Origin: Terriglobia bacterium
Lineage (GTDB): Bacteria > Acidobacteriota > Terriglobia > UBA7540
Direction: 5' to 3'
Assembly: GCA_030041095.1 (NCBI GenBank)
Contig: JASHON010000022.1
Span: 1 to 37,920 of the forward strand
Length of the DNA stretch: 37,920 nucleotides
This document shows, piece by piece, positions 9,208-18,016 of the stretch. A model generated the notes under the pieces. The model was not told where the DNA came from. It did not search any database and saw only the letters and a list, made by a program, of their open reading frames with translations. Position numbers and translations under genes: made by a program. Positions within the stretch are counted from its first letter, which is position 1. Every line of letters starts with the position of its first letter.

Positions 9208-12200
9208 ATGAATGTTCCCAGTGCCAGTGATTTGATGGTCGGCCTGGACGTGGGCTCGACCACCGTAAAGTCTGTCGTCATGGCCCGCGACAGCCAGAAG
9301 ATTCTCTGGAGCGATTACCAGCGCCACGATACCAAGCAGCCGGAAAAGTGTCTTGAATTCCTGAAGCGGATGGAAGCGGAGGCTGGTATCCGGGCTGACC
9401 AGACCCGCATCTTTGTCACGGGGTCAGGCGGTAGTGGAATCGCCCATCACATTGGAGCCAAATTCGTGCAGGAAGTGAACGCCGTCTCGCTGGCGGTCGA
9501 GCACCTTTACCCGGAGTGTGGCTCCGTCATTGAGCTGGGTGGCCAGGACGCCAAAATCATCATTTTCAAAGAGGATCCGGAAACCGGCCGGAAAAAGAAA
9601 ATCCCGTCGATGAATGATAAGTGCGCGGGCGGAACGGGCGCAGTGATTGATAAGATCAATGCGAAGCTGCGCATTCCTGCCGAGCAGCTCTGCGAGATGG
9701 GGTACTTTGGCCTCAAGCTTCATCCGGTAGCGGGTAAGTGCGGTGTGTTTGCCGAGACAGATATCAACGGCTTACAGAAGAGCGGCGTTCCCCCGAGCGA
9801 GTTGATGGCTTCGCTCTTTGAAGCCATCATTCAGCAGAATCTGGCTGTGCTCACCCGCGGCAACACCCTGCGCCCGGTCGTGTTGCTCCTGGGCGGTCCA
9901 AATACCTATATCGCCGGCATGCGAGATTGCTGGAAGCATAATATCCCCAAGGTATGGGAAGAGCGCGATTACCCGCTGCCCGAAGGAAAAGACCCGAAGG
10001 ATCTGATCAAAGTGCCGGAGAATGCTCAGTATTTCGCGGCCATCGGCTGTGTCCGCTTTGGCATGGACGAAGACGAGGAGGTCGGCATTTATCGCGGCTG
10101 CGAGAAACTGGATTGGTATATCAACGTCGGCCGGCTTGAAGAAAAGAAGAAGCGGGGAGGGAGCGGTCTTTACAAGAACGAGACGGAGCTGGTCGATTTC
10201 AAGGAAAGATATCATCCCAAGAAATTCATTCCGCGCGAGTTCCGGCCAGGCGAGCACGTCCGCGCTTTTATGGGAATTGATGGCGGGTCCACTTCAACCA
10301 AGGCGGTTCTGGTTAGCCAGGATGGCGACGTGATGGTGAAGTGTTACCAGCTTTCCAAAGGGAATCCGCTCGAAGATACGAAGGAGATGTTCGCTAACCT
10401 GCGCACGCAGGTCGAGTCGCAGGGCGCCACCGTCGAATTGCTCGGCGTGGGAACCACGGGGTACGCAAAGGACATTCTGAAGGAAGTGCTCCAGGCGGAC
10501 GTGGCGATTGTCGAGACGGTGGCGCATACGGAGGCGGCGCTGCATTTTTATCCGGATGCGGATGTCATCTGCGACGTCGGCGGCCAGGACATTAAGCTCA
10601 TCATCTTGCAGGATGGCCGCGTGAAGGACTTCAAGCTGAATACGCAATGTTCGGCCGGCAACGGCTACTTCCTGCAATCCACCTGCGTGGGCTTCGGCCA
10701 CGACGTCAAGGACTACGCGGACCTTGCGTTCAGCGCCAAAGCGATGCCGATGTTTGGTTACGGCTGCGCGGTATTCATGCAGTCAGATATCGTCGATTTC
10801 CAGCGGCAGGGATGGAAGCCGGAAGAGATTATGGCGGGCCTGGCAAACGTGTTGCCCAAGAATATTTGGCTTTACGTATCGCAAATCCCCAATTTAGCTT
10901 CGCTGGGCAAGACGTTTATTTTGCAAGGTGGAACGCAACACAATCTGGCGGCGGTAAAAGCTCAGGTCGATTTTATCGAGTCGCGGTTTAAAGACAAAGG
11001 CGCAAAGCCAAACGTCATCGTCCACGAACATTGTGGCGAATCGGGAGCCATTGGCGCGGCGCTTGAAGTGCGGCGTCTCTATAAGAACGGGTTGCGGACC
11101 CAGTTTATAGGCTTCGATGCCGTGAAGGATATTTCCTATACGACGCACCGCAGCGAAAATACGCGATGCTACTTTTGCAAGAACAAGTGCATGCGCACGT
11201 TTATTGACGTGAAAATCAAGGGCTCTGACGAATCCTGGAAAAAATCCAAGATACCCATACTGAAGGATGTCAAGCGGTTGATTGTGGGGAACAGTTGCGA
11301 AAAGGGCCTGGTCGAAGACGTCAACGATATGCGCGAAATCAAGAAGGGCCTCGACCAGATGAAAGATCAGAATCCCAACATGGCCGAGGTTGGGGCTCGC
11401 TATGCCTTCCGGGCGTACAATCCTCCTCTGGTCGCTGATCCGTTGCCCAAGCACGCTCTGACCAGCGGGGCGCGAAAGCGTGCAGAGCTGATGAAGCGCC
11501 GCGCCACCTTGCGCATCGGCATTGCGCGCATTCTGAACATGTACTCGGTGAATCCCATTTTCAGCGCTTATTTCCAGGCGCTGGGTGTTCCGGAAGAAAA
11601 CCTGATCTATTCGGATTACACCAACGAGCAGCTTTATAAGGAGGGCGCCAAGCGCGGAGCCATCGATCCCTGCTTCCCTTCAAAGGTTGGCATCCCGCAC
11701 GTCCACAACCTGCTCTACGTCCATCACAAAAAAAAGCCGCTCGATATCATTTTTTGCCCGATGATTGACGACCTTCCCAGCGATTTGAAGTTCGTTCAAG
11801 GTCATCGCGCATGTCCCACCGTCGTCACGACGCCTGAATCCGTGAAGGCTGCCTTCACCAAGGAAGGCGATATCTTCAGGCAGAACAATATTCTTTTCCT
11901 CGATACGTTCGTGAATCCGGGCAGGCCCTCTTTGCTTGCCAAGCAGCTTTACGACCAGTTTCGCGATGTCTTCGGCTTGTCCCTGGAAGAGAATCTACGC
12001 GCCGTCGAGGAAGGCTACAAGGCGCAGGATAAGTTTTTGAGTGGCACTTTGCGCGTGCAAGGACGCGAGATATTAAAGCAGCTCGAGGCGGAGGACCGTA
12101 TCGGCATCGTCGTGCTGGGGCGCCCTTACCATAACGATCCTGGCATCAACCACGAAATCCTGGAGGAGTTCCAGAAGATCGGTTACCCGCTCCTCACGCT

Positions 12201-12723
12201 TCAATCGCTTCCGATTGATGACGATATCGTTCGGCCAGTCTTCGAGAGCGACCTTAGCGCCGGGCTGATTGCCGATCCGCTTGATATCCGCGACTCGTGG
12301 AAGAACAGCTATAGCGAGAACACTTCGCAGAAAGTGTGGGCCGCCAAGTTCACCGCGCGCCATCCCAATCTGGTGGCGTTGGAGCTTTCCAGTTTCAAGT
12401 GCGGCCACGACGCCCCCATTTACTCCGTCGTGGAAGAGACGGTGACGAAATCCGGAACTCCTTATTTTTCTTTCAAAGACATCGACGAGAACAAGCCAAC
12501 CGGCTCCATCAAGATTCGCGTCGAAACCATCGGTTACTTCCTCAAGCGCTACCGTGAAGATATGGTGCGCCGCAAGAACGTGCAGCGCGAAATCGATGTG
12601 AAGCTGCGCGAGCTTGAGGCGCGTCTCCGCGCTGAGCTTGCGACCGCCCCTGTGGGCCCGCCTCCCATCCCCTACGAGCTTGAAACGCCGGTTAGCATCA
12701 ACGCCATTCGGCCGGAGGAGTGA
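9208..12723 (+). CDS. Acyl-CoA dehydratase activase-related protein: tandem BadF/BcrA-type ATPase domains plus COG3580/DUF2229 region
   Basis: This 1171-residue protein contains two consecutive ASKHA ATPase domains of the BadF/BadG/BcrA/BcrD family (about 10-285 and 352-640), followed by a DUF2229/COG3580-like region (about 790-1130). Phosphate-binding loops are D14-VGSTTVK and D358-GGSTSTK. Each ATPase has a cluster cysteine pair: C139 in DKCAGGTG with C178 in GKCGVFAE, and C481 in QCSAGNG with C520 in GYGCAVF. Both pairs are 39 residues apart. The activator HgdC uses C127 and C166 from two subunits to hold one [4Fe-4S] cluster, so here the dimer may form within one chain. A further Cys group lies at 654/657/661 with C697. 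GTGAGGA precedes the ATG. It is separated from its partner by 140 bp and is probably co-transcribed. Predicted role: ATP-driven low-potential electron transfer in the cytoplasm. Confidence 0.87.
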   Translation: MNVPSASDLMVGLDVGSTTVKSVVMARDSQKILWSDYQRHDTKQPEKCLEFLKRMEAEAGIRADQTRIFVTGSGGSGIAHHIGAKFVQEVNAVSLAVEHLYPECGSVIELGGQDAKIIIFKEDPETGRKKKIPSMNDKCAGGTGAVIDKINAKLRIPAEQLCEMGYFGLKLHPVAGKCGVFAETDINGLQKSGVPPSELMASLFEAIIQQNLAVLTRGNTLRPVVLLLGGPNTYIAGMRDCWKHNIPKVWEERDYPLPEGKDPKDLIKVPENAQYFAAIGCVRFGMDEDEEVGIYRGCEKLDWYINVGRLEEKKKRGGSGLYKNETELVDFKERYHPKKFIPREFRPGEHVRAFMGIDGGSTSTKAVLVSQDGDVMVKCYQLSKGNPLEDTKEMFANLRTQVESQGATVELLGVGTTGYAKDILKEVLQADVAIVETVAHTEAALHFYPDADVICDVGGQDIKLIILQDGRVKDFKLNTQCSAGNGYFLQSTCVGFGHDVKDYADLAFSAKAMPMFGYGCAVFMQSDIVDFQRQGWKPEEIMAGLANVLPKNIWLYVSQIPNLASLGKTFILQGGTQHNLAAVKAQVDFIESRFKDKGAKPNVIVHEHCGESGAIGAALEVRRLYKNGLRTQFIGFDAVKDISYTTHRSENTRCYFCKNKCMRTFIDVKIKGSDESWKKSKIPILKDVKRLIVGNSCEKGLVEDVNDMREIKKGLDQMKDQNPNMAEVGARYAFRAYNPPLVADPLPKHALTSGARKRAELMKRRATLRIGIARILNMYSVNPIFSAYFQALGVPEENLIYSDYTNEQLYKEGAKRGAIDPCFPSKVGIPHVHNLLYVHHKKKPLDIIFCPMIDDLPSDLKFVQGHRACPTVVTTPESVKAAFTKEGDIFRQNNILFLDTFVNPGRPSLLAKQLYDQFRDVFGLSLEENLRAVEEGYKAQDKFLSGTLRVQGREILKQLEAEDRIGIVVLGRPYHNDPGINHEILEEFQKIGYPLLTLQSLPIDDDIVRPVFESDLSAGLIADPLDIRDSWKNSYSENTSQKVWAAKFTARHPNLVALELSSFKCGHDAPIYSVVEETVTKSGTPYFSFKDIDENKPTGSIKIRVETIGYFLKRYREDMVRRKNVQREIDVKLRELEARLRAELATAPVGPPPIPYELETPVSINAIRPEE

Positions 12724-12835
12724 ACTCCTCTTACCGTTGGGGCAAGGTTGAATCCTGCATCACACCGTAGCTGTGGCGCAAACAACCTCGCAGGCCATCG
12801 GCGAAACTACAGTAAACCGGATGAACGACGAACAC

Positions 12836-13516
12836 CTATTCTTGCGCGTTGATGAAGCGGATCTCCTTGAGGCTTGAGAGAGGAACGGAGAAGTTGTAAA
12901 CCTTCGGGCTCGCCGGATCATAATCGCCGGTGAGGCCCATAAAATGAACGACGGCAGGCTCGGCCGTGGGCATAAGAAACGTGCCTTTCTCGACCCGCCC
13001 ATTTGTCAGCGTAACCGTTAAGTGGCCGCCTGCATTATCGATCTCGAGAATCTCGTTGAAGTCGACCTCGTCTGCGCCTCCGTCTGCCAGTTGGATCGGT
13101 AAATTCGTGCGCGGCGGAACGACTTCGAAAAACGATCCCACGCTGGCGGGCGGGAAGAAGTCGAGATACGCATCGTAAACACGAGTGGTTTTTCCAGCCA
13201 ACGTGGTGACGCTTGCCGTGTATCCGAATTCCTTCCAAACATTCACGATTCCCCGGCGCTCGCCGGGACTGCTGACAACTGCCCGGTAAGGCAGGCTGCC
13301 CTGCTGCAAACTCTCCTTCACAACCATACGGCGCTTGAGGTCAAAGTGCTTGTAGACAATGGTATCGCTGCTTTGCTGCACCACAATGGCATTCGCCTGG
13401 ATGACCTCACGTTGCCCCTGTGCGTTGGTCCGGACGATGGTGTCGGATATCGCGACAGCCGCTCCAAGAATCAGCAAGGGCACTGCCAGCGCCATCCATT
13501 TGACCGCAAATCTCAT
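12836..13516 (-). CDS. Hypothetical exported or membrane-anchored protein
   Basis: Not recognised. The frame opens at a TTG (13555), but the ATG at 13516 is preferred because it gives 226 residues beginning with a compact hydrophobic segment (WMALAVPLLILGAAVAIS). GGTGGA lies upstream of it. The rest is soluble, rich in beta-prone sequence, and contains no catalytic motif that I know. The last part (FNEILEIDNAG through LKEIRFIN) alternates hydrophobic and polar residues like a beta-sandwich. It lies downstream of the TPR gene on the same strand, separated by about 150 bp with a short CGGCC/GGCCG hairpin. It may be part of the same envelope-related unit. Confidence 0.65.
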   Translation of the reverse strand: MRFAVKWMALAVPLLILGAAVAISDTIVRTNAQGQREVIQANAIVVQQSSDTIVYKHFDLKRRMVVKESLQQGSLPYRAVVSSPGERRGIVNVWKEFGYTASVTTLAGKTTRVYDAYLDFFPPASVGSFFEVVPPRTNLPIQLADGGADEVDFNEILEIDNAGGHLTVTLTNGRVEKGTFLMPTAEPAVVHFMGLTGDYDPASPKVYNFSVPLSSLKEIRFINAQE

Positions 13517-13668
13517 GACGTCCACCGCAACCGACACAGAGAATGTAAGTCGCAAATGGTAAACCCCGAAACCACGCTCCCTCGTCTTTTGGGTAAGAGG
13601 GATAAGGAGACTGACTGCCGGCCGTCAGGCCGCTGGGCTTCCGCGTATCACCCTGGCAGGTTGGTCCG

Positions 13669-15066
13669 CTACTTCTTTCGGTAGATGGTTTGAACCTTGG
13701 CTGTTAGCGCCTGGAGCATCTGCTTAGCCGAGTCTGCATAAGGCCCCGTAGGCGATTCCTTCAAGTAGGTTTTCAGCGCTTCGACCGTGCCGGGAGGCGC
13801 GACCACTTGGCCGTTCGGGCCCGATGTCGCCTTATTCAAGAGAGCCTGAGCTTCACGGAAATAAGATTCACCACCGCGATAAGTGGGGTCAGTTTCAGAG
13901 GACTTCTTGAAAGCCTGCGCAGCCTCATCCATCTTCCCGGAATTCAGCATCACTGCACCCATATTGAAGTAAAAGCTGGCGGCGTGGGCCGGGTCCATCT
14001 GCACGGCCTTCTGGAACGTTGCGTATGCCTGCGGGATATTGCCCATATGAGCGTAGACGCTTCCCAGGCTGTTGACCATCTGCGCGGCTTGCGCTGGATC
14101 GTCACTCGGCACGGAGGCAATCGCTTTTTGATAAGCGGACACCGCCTGAGGGTATTGCTTGGCCTTATCGTAAGAGTCTGCGAGCCGCCCCAGCACAACG
14201 GTGAGGTTTTTGCCTTTTGCCAAGGGAACCGCTTTTTCATAGTCCGTCACGGCCTGCGCATACTGGCCTTGGTTATACAGCATGTTGCCCGCATCAAAAA
14301 TCTGTTTCAAGTTCTTAATCTGCTCGTTTGACTTCGCGACGCTTTGGGCTTTCTTGAGCTGGTTCACGTCCACGGATTCGCCGGCTGCCTTGTACTCCGT
14401 CTCCGCATCTTTGATATCGCCTTCCTTAACCAGTGCGTTGGCAAGAGCGCCGTGCAAGTCTTTATTGGTGGGATCCGCGGCGATGGCCTGTTGAAACACC
14501 TGCGCAGCCTTGTCGTATTCGGCGGCCTGATAATAGGCCATGCCTTCGTGTGCCTCCACGATCGACAAGTTCTTACCCTTCGCCAGAGGAACGGCTTTGG
14601 CAAAAGCTGCAGCAGCTTCGTCATACTTCTGTTGTTGATACAAGGCATTCGCCTGGTTGAACGCCTGCATCAGGGCCGCATTCGATTTTTGTTCCTTGAT
14701 CGCCTCCAGCTTTTGCTGCGCGCCTTGAACCTTGCTTAAGTCGAAATTGACTGGTGTCGGGTCTCCGAGGCCGATATTCCGCTGTACAAAGTAAAGGGCA
14801 TGGCCGTCGGGATCATCTATGGTGATCTTGTAATTTCCGGGCGGAAGTCCGATGTAAACGTATTCCCCTTTCTTGTTGGTCTTCGTTTTATATGTCTCGT
14901 TAATGTCGAGACGCTGGATCAGAATGGGATAGCCAACAAGCTTTTTCCCGTCCACACCAAGACACTTGCCCGTCACGCCGCCCGTCTGCGCCAGCAGAGG
15001 CGCGGCGCAGATAAGGAAGGTTGCAACGATCATTCCGGCCATGCGCAAGCGACTCATCCAACTCAT
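13669..15066 (-). CDS. Exported TPR protein with N-terminal carboxypeptidase-regulatory-like domain
   Basis: The start at 15066 is fixed by AGGAGGTGAT, a near-perfect match to the 16S rRNA 3' end, five to six bases before the ATG; the frame extends upstream but without such a site. The 465-residue product begins with a signal peptide ending at PLLAQ. A beta-sandwich of the carboxypeptidase-regulatory type follows (about 28-95, with KGEYVYIGLPPGNYKI), then a coiled region, then at least six TPR units in which Y-A-x-A-F and P-x-N-x-x-x-H-x-x-L patterns recur. Two repeats carry the same phrase AVPLAKGKNL, which suggests internal duplication. No catalytic residues are seen. Likely a periplasmic scaffold; partners unknown. 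Confidence 0.85.
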   Translation of the reverse strand: MSWMSRLRMAGMIVATFLICAAPLLAQTGGVTGKCLGVDGKKLVGYPILIQRLDINETYKTKTNKKGEYVYIGLPPGNYKITIDDPDGHALYFVQRNIGLGDPTPVNFDLSKVQGAQQKLEAIKEQKSNAALMQAFNQANALYQQQKYDEAAAAFAKAVPLAKGKNLSIVEAHEGMAYYQAAEYDKAAQVFQQAIAADPTNKDLHGALANALVKEGDIKDAETEYKAAGESVDVNQLKKAQSVAKSNEQIKNLKQIFDAGNMLYNQGQYAQAVTDYEKAVPLAKGKNLTVVLGRLADSYDKAKQYPQAVSAYQKAIASVPSDDPAQAAQMVNSLGSVYAHMGNIPQAYATFQKAVQMDPAHAASFYFNMGAVMLNSGKMDEAAQAFKKSSETDPTYRGGESYFREAQALLNKATSGPNGQVVAPPGTVEALKTYLKESPTGPYADSAKQMLQALTAKVQTIYRKK

Positions 15067-15091
15067 AATCACCTCCTGTTGCCCAAGGGTT

Positions 15092-15120
15092 ATTCTAAAC
15101 TTCCGAACGAGGGCATACAA
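15092..15120 (-). promoter_or_regulatory. Putative promoter of the exported TPR gene
   Basis: Read on the minus strand, TTGTAT (15115-15120) and TAGAAT (15092-15097) are separated by 17 bases, with a leader of about 20 bases containing the strong ribosome binding site. The -10 box matches the consensus at five of six positions, the -35 at three. Confidence 0.45.
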
Positions 15121-15187
15121 CCCCCAAAAGGCCCGAAGACACGGTAAATTTGTTCTGACAGGGGGCTGAAAAAACACTTCAGGTCAG

Positions 15188-15272
15188 GTCATGCTGAGCA
15201 TAGCGAAGCATCTCGGCACTTGAAAAATCAAGCCAATGCAGTGATCCTTCGTCGCCCTGGGCTCAGGATGAC
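15188..15272. repeat. Imperfect inverted repeat, dispersed-element type
   Basis: GTCATGCTGAGC (15188-15199) is matched by GCTCAGGATGAC (15261-15272) in inverted orientation at 11 of 12 positions. Inside the arms, GCGAAGCATC and GATCCTTCGT also nearly mirror each other. It sits in the 281-bp gap between the TPR and dedA genes. Sequences ending in ATCCTTCG...CTCAGGATGAC recur in intergenic regions of many bacterial genomes, so this is likely one copy of such a family. Only one copy is present here. Confidence 0.5.
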
Positions 15273-15347
15273 AGCGCCGCCCGTTTTCAACAAGCGCCAA
15301 GCACGCTTTTGGCAACTTGAAGCTCAGAAACAATAACTGGCGGCATG

Positions 15348-15953
15348 TTATGTTCCTCTTCGTTTCACGTATCGAATCAACAGGATGACCACCGCCGCGG
15401 CGAAGGCTGCAACGGCCGCAAGGTTCAGCCGGGTGAACAGCCGCAACAGCCGCTCCCAACTTCCACCCAGCAGATAACCTATCATATTCATAGAAACTGA
15501 CCACGCGGCAGCGCCCAGGGCGTTTGCAACCAAGAAACTTCGAGCAGGAAACTCAAACGCGCCGGAGAGCAGCCCCGCGAGCTCACGAAGTCCAAAGACG
15601 AACCGGGCAACTAAGACTGTCCAGATGGCGTTTTTCTGGAAGACGCGCTCCGCGCGCTGGTAATGGCTTTCGGAAATCAAATGCCAGCGCCGGCGGTTCC
15701 CAAGGAGCGTTTTTCCGCAAAAGCGGCCGACGCCGAATCCCGTGCTTTGGCCTGCAACCGCGGCCAGGAAGGCCACGAGCAACGTCCACACAAGTCGTAG
15801 CGAGCCACGACGCGCCAGGAAGCTCGCAAAAAGAACAACCGTGTCACCCGGCGCCGGCACGCCAATGTTTTCAGCGAAGACCGTGATGGCCACGGCCCAG
15901 TAGCCGTAATGCGCGAAGAAGCGGGAGAACGTAATGTAAAGGTGATGCGCCAT
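15348..15953 (-). CDS. DedA/SNARE-associated family membrane protein
   Basis: The 201-residue polytopic membrane protein has the DedA signature: an acidic re-entrant segment FAENIGVPAPGDTVV near residues 27-41, a GxGVGRFCGK segment, and the FxxNAIWTVLVARFVFGLRELAG region with conserved arginines, followed by two membrane helices and a basic tail (RYVKRRGT). Family members flip undecaprenyl phosphate or phosphatidylethanolamine-type lipids and support membrane homeostasis. Which lipid applies is not shown. AAGGATT precedes the ATG. A 6-bp hairpin (GAACCC/GGGTTC, 15965-15983) lies just upstream in the leader. It is divergent from the methionine gene. Confidence 0.9.
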   Translation of the reverse strand: MAHHLYITFSRFFAHYGYWAVAITVFAENIGVPAPGDTVVLFASFLARRGSLRLVWTLLVAFLAAVAGQSTGFGVGRFCGKTLLGNRRRWHLISESHYQRAERVFQKNAIWTVLVARFVFGLRELAGLLSGAFEFPARSFLVANALGAAAWSVSMNMIGYLLGGSWERLLRLFTRLNLAAVAAFAAAVVILLIRYVKRRGT

Positions 15954-16119
15954 AGAATCCTTGAGAACCCTCGCAGCGGGTTCTGCGGCGGCGGGACCGG
16001 CCTCTTCCCCAGAGCTGAGGGCTGATTATCCCAAAGGGGTACCGCCAAACCTTCGAGGCAGAATAACATCCCACGGCTACTTTCCGGCAGCCGGATCGCG
16101 GTTCGTAGTTCAGCCATGT

Positions 16120-16125
16120 TAAACT
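16120..16125 (+). promoter_or_regulatory. Possible -10 box for the methionine gene
   Basis: TAAACT ends 10 bases before the ATG at 16136, with no Shine-Dalgarno sequence between them. The same TGTTAAACT string appears before the glycosyltransferase gene (5895-5902). This spacing would give a leaderless mRNA. No good -35 was found. Confidence 0.3.
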
Positions 16126-16135
16126 GTAAGCATTC

Positions 16136-17995
16136 ATGCGCACCCCCTTTCTTGAAAGGATAGAGCAGCGAGTCCTGGTGGCAGACGGCGCCATGGGAAC
16201 AATGATCTATGCCAAGGGCATTCCCTTCAGCCGCTGCTTCGATGCGTTGAACCTGGAACTGCCGCCGCTCGTGAAGGAAGTCCATCTGGGCTATGTCAAA
16301 GCCGGCGCGGATTTAATTGAAACGAATACGTTTGGCGCTACGCGGCCACGGCTTGCCAAGTACGGTCTGGAAAACAAGATTGCGGAGATCAACGTTGCGG
16401 GGGCGCGTCTGGCGAGGGAAGTGGCTGGGGATGACCTGTATGTCGCCGGCTCCGTGGGTCCGCTCGGCTTACGGTTGGAGCCATTGGGCCCCACATCCTT
16501 AGCGGAAGCGCGATCTCTATTTCAGGAACAGATTGCGGCATTGGTTGAGGGCGGAGTCGACGTGATCGTCCTGGAAACCATGATTGACCTTCAGGAGGCG
16601 CGCCAGGCTCTTTTAGCTTCCCGCGAGACCGGAGTCGCGGTAATCGCACAGATTTCTGTGCAGGAGGATGGCAACACGCCGTCAGGCTCCTCACCCGAAG
16701 ACTGCGCCCGGGTTCTCGACGAGGGTGGCGCTGACCTGGTTGGCGTAAATTGCAGCGTCGGCCCGGCCGGGGTTCTCGAAGCGCTTGAACGCATGGCAAA
16801 ATCAACATCCAAGCGCCTCTCGGCGCAGCCGAACGCCGGCCTGCCGCGTACCGTGGAGGGCCGAAGCATTTATCTCTGCTCGCCGGAATATATGGCTGGA
16901 TATGCCCGCCAGTTCATTGCCTGCGGAGCCCGCGTGGTTGGCGGATGCTGTGGAACCACTCCGGAACATATTCGCGCAATCAAGAAGGCAGTGCGCTCGC
17001 TCCCTGCCGGACCAGTTCGGCATTCTGTGGAAGTGAGAGAGAGCCAGCCGGCGCCCGTCGAGACCCTGCCAGTTGAAAAGCGATCGCGGCTGGCGGCGCG
17101 CCTGGCCAACAAAACCTTTCCGATTCTGGTGGGAATGGTTCCCCCCAAGGGTTGCGATGCGACTCGCGAAATCGAAGGGGCTCTCTATTTGCGCGATCAG
17201 CAAATCGATGCAGCCAGCATCTCCGTGGGTGCGGGAAGCACCGCACGGATGAGCGCGCTCTCGCTCGCTGTCCTTATCCAGCAGCGCGCCGGCCTCGAAA
17301 GCGTGCTTGACTTCAGCAGCCGTGGCCGAAGCGTCTGCGCGCTTCAGTCGGGGCTACTGGGTGCCTCTGCGCTCGGCTTGGCCAACATCGTGGCCGTTAC
17401 GGGAGATCCTCCGCCGCCGGATGCTGACACCTCCATCGCTTCGGAATACGATGTGGATTCGATCGGCCTCGTCAACCTGATGAACCATCTAAACCAGGGG
17501 CGCGATGCAGGTGATAATCCTTTGGGCAGTCAGACGGCATTTTTGATTGGCGTTCGCGTGAATCCGGCGGCGCTGAACCTTGAGGAAGAGGTGCGGCGCT
17601 TCGAATACAAAGTGGAAGCGGGCGCGAATTTCGCGCTGGCGAGCCCGGTCTTCGACGTGGCGCAGCTCGCACGGTTTCTGAAACGGATTCAAGTGGCCGG
17701 GGCGTCACCCATTCCTGTGCTCGCCGGCATCTTCGCCCTCACCAGTTTTCGGAATGCCGAGTTTCTCAACAACGAGGTGCCCGGAGTTTCTATTCCACGC
17801 TCGATTATGGACCGAATGCGGAAGGCAGATACGGGAGAGCGCGCAAGGGCGGAAGGCTTGCAAATTGCCCGCGAGATGTTGCTTGAGGTTAGAGACCTCG
17901 TTCAAGGAGCGCAGATTGCGGCTCCGTTCGGCCGTTACCCGCTCGCCGTGGAAGTGGCGCAGCCACTGGCCGCCGAGAGGCCTGCGGCGCAGTAA
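16136..17995 (+). CDS. Bifunctional homocysteine S-methyltransferase / methylenetetrahydrofolate reductase-like fusion
   Basis: The N-terminal domain (about 1-290) is a zinc-dependent homocysteine methyltransferase of the MetH-N/BHMT type. DGAMGTM is near the start, and the zinc ligands are C206 (GVNCSVGP) and C271/C272 (GGCCGTTPEH). The C-terminal domain (about 325-600) has the MTHFR TIM-barrel fold, with VTGDPP around D424, EAGANFALASPVFD, and NEVPGVSIPRSIMDR. The architecture matches YitJ-type proteins. In the MTHFR half the expected catalytic glutamate before PP is glycine (G333 in LVGMVPPKG), and the glutamine expected in TQPVFD is serine (S503 in ASPVFD). Reductase activity is therefore doubtful, while the methyltransferase site looks intact. 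It is transcribed toward xseB, 21 bases away. Confidence 0.9.
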   Translation: MRTPFLERIEQRVLVADGAMGTMIYAKGIPFSRCFDALNLELPPLVKEVHLGYVKAGADLIETNTFGATRPRLAKYGLENKIAEINVAGARLAREVAGDDLYVAGSVGPLGLRLEPLGPTSLAEARSLFQEQIAALVEGGVDVIVLETMIDLQEARQALLASRETGVAVIAQISVQEDGNTPSGSSPEDCARVLDEGGADLVGVNCSVGPAGVLEALERMAKSTSKRLSAQPNAGLPRTVEGRSIYLCSPEYMAGYARQFIACGARVVGGCCGTTPEHIRAIKKAVRSLPAGPVRHSVEVRESQPAPVETLPVEKRSRLAARLANKTFPILVGMVPPKGCDATREIEGALYLRDQQIDAASISVGAGSTARMSALSLAVLIQQRAGLESVLDFSSRGRSVCALQSGLLGASALGLANIVAVTGDPPPPDADTSIASEYDVDSIGLVNLMNHLNQGRDAGDNPLGSQTAFLIGVRVNPAALNLEEEVRRFEYKVEAGANFALASPVFDVAQLARFLKRIQVAGASPIPVLAGIFALTSFRNAEFLNNEVPGVSIPRSIMDRMRKADTGERARAEGLQIAREMLLEVRDLVQGAQIAAPFGRYPLAVEVAQPLAAERPAAQ

Positions 17996-18016
17996 GCCCT
18001 GTCGATCCATTGACAC

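Noticed and set aside
15954-16135. SAM, SAH or cobalamin riboswitch before the methionine gene
   Set aside because: The 182-bp gap shows none of the conserved cores of those classes that I can recognise; only a small GAACCC/GGGTTC hairpin belonging to the dedA side is present.
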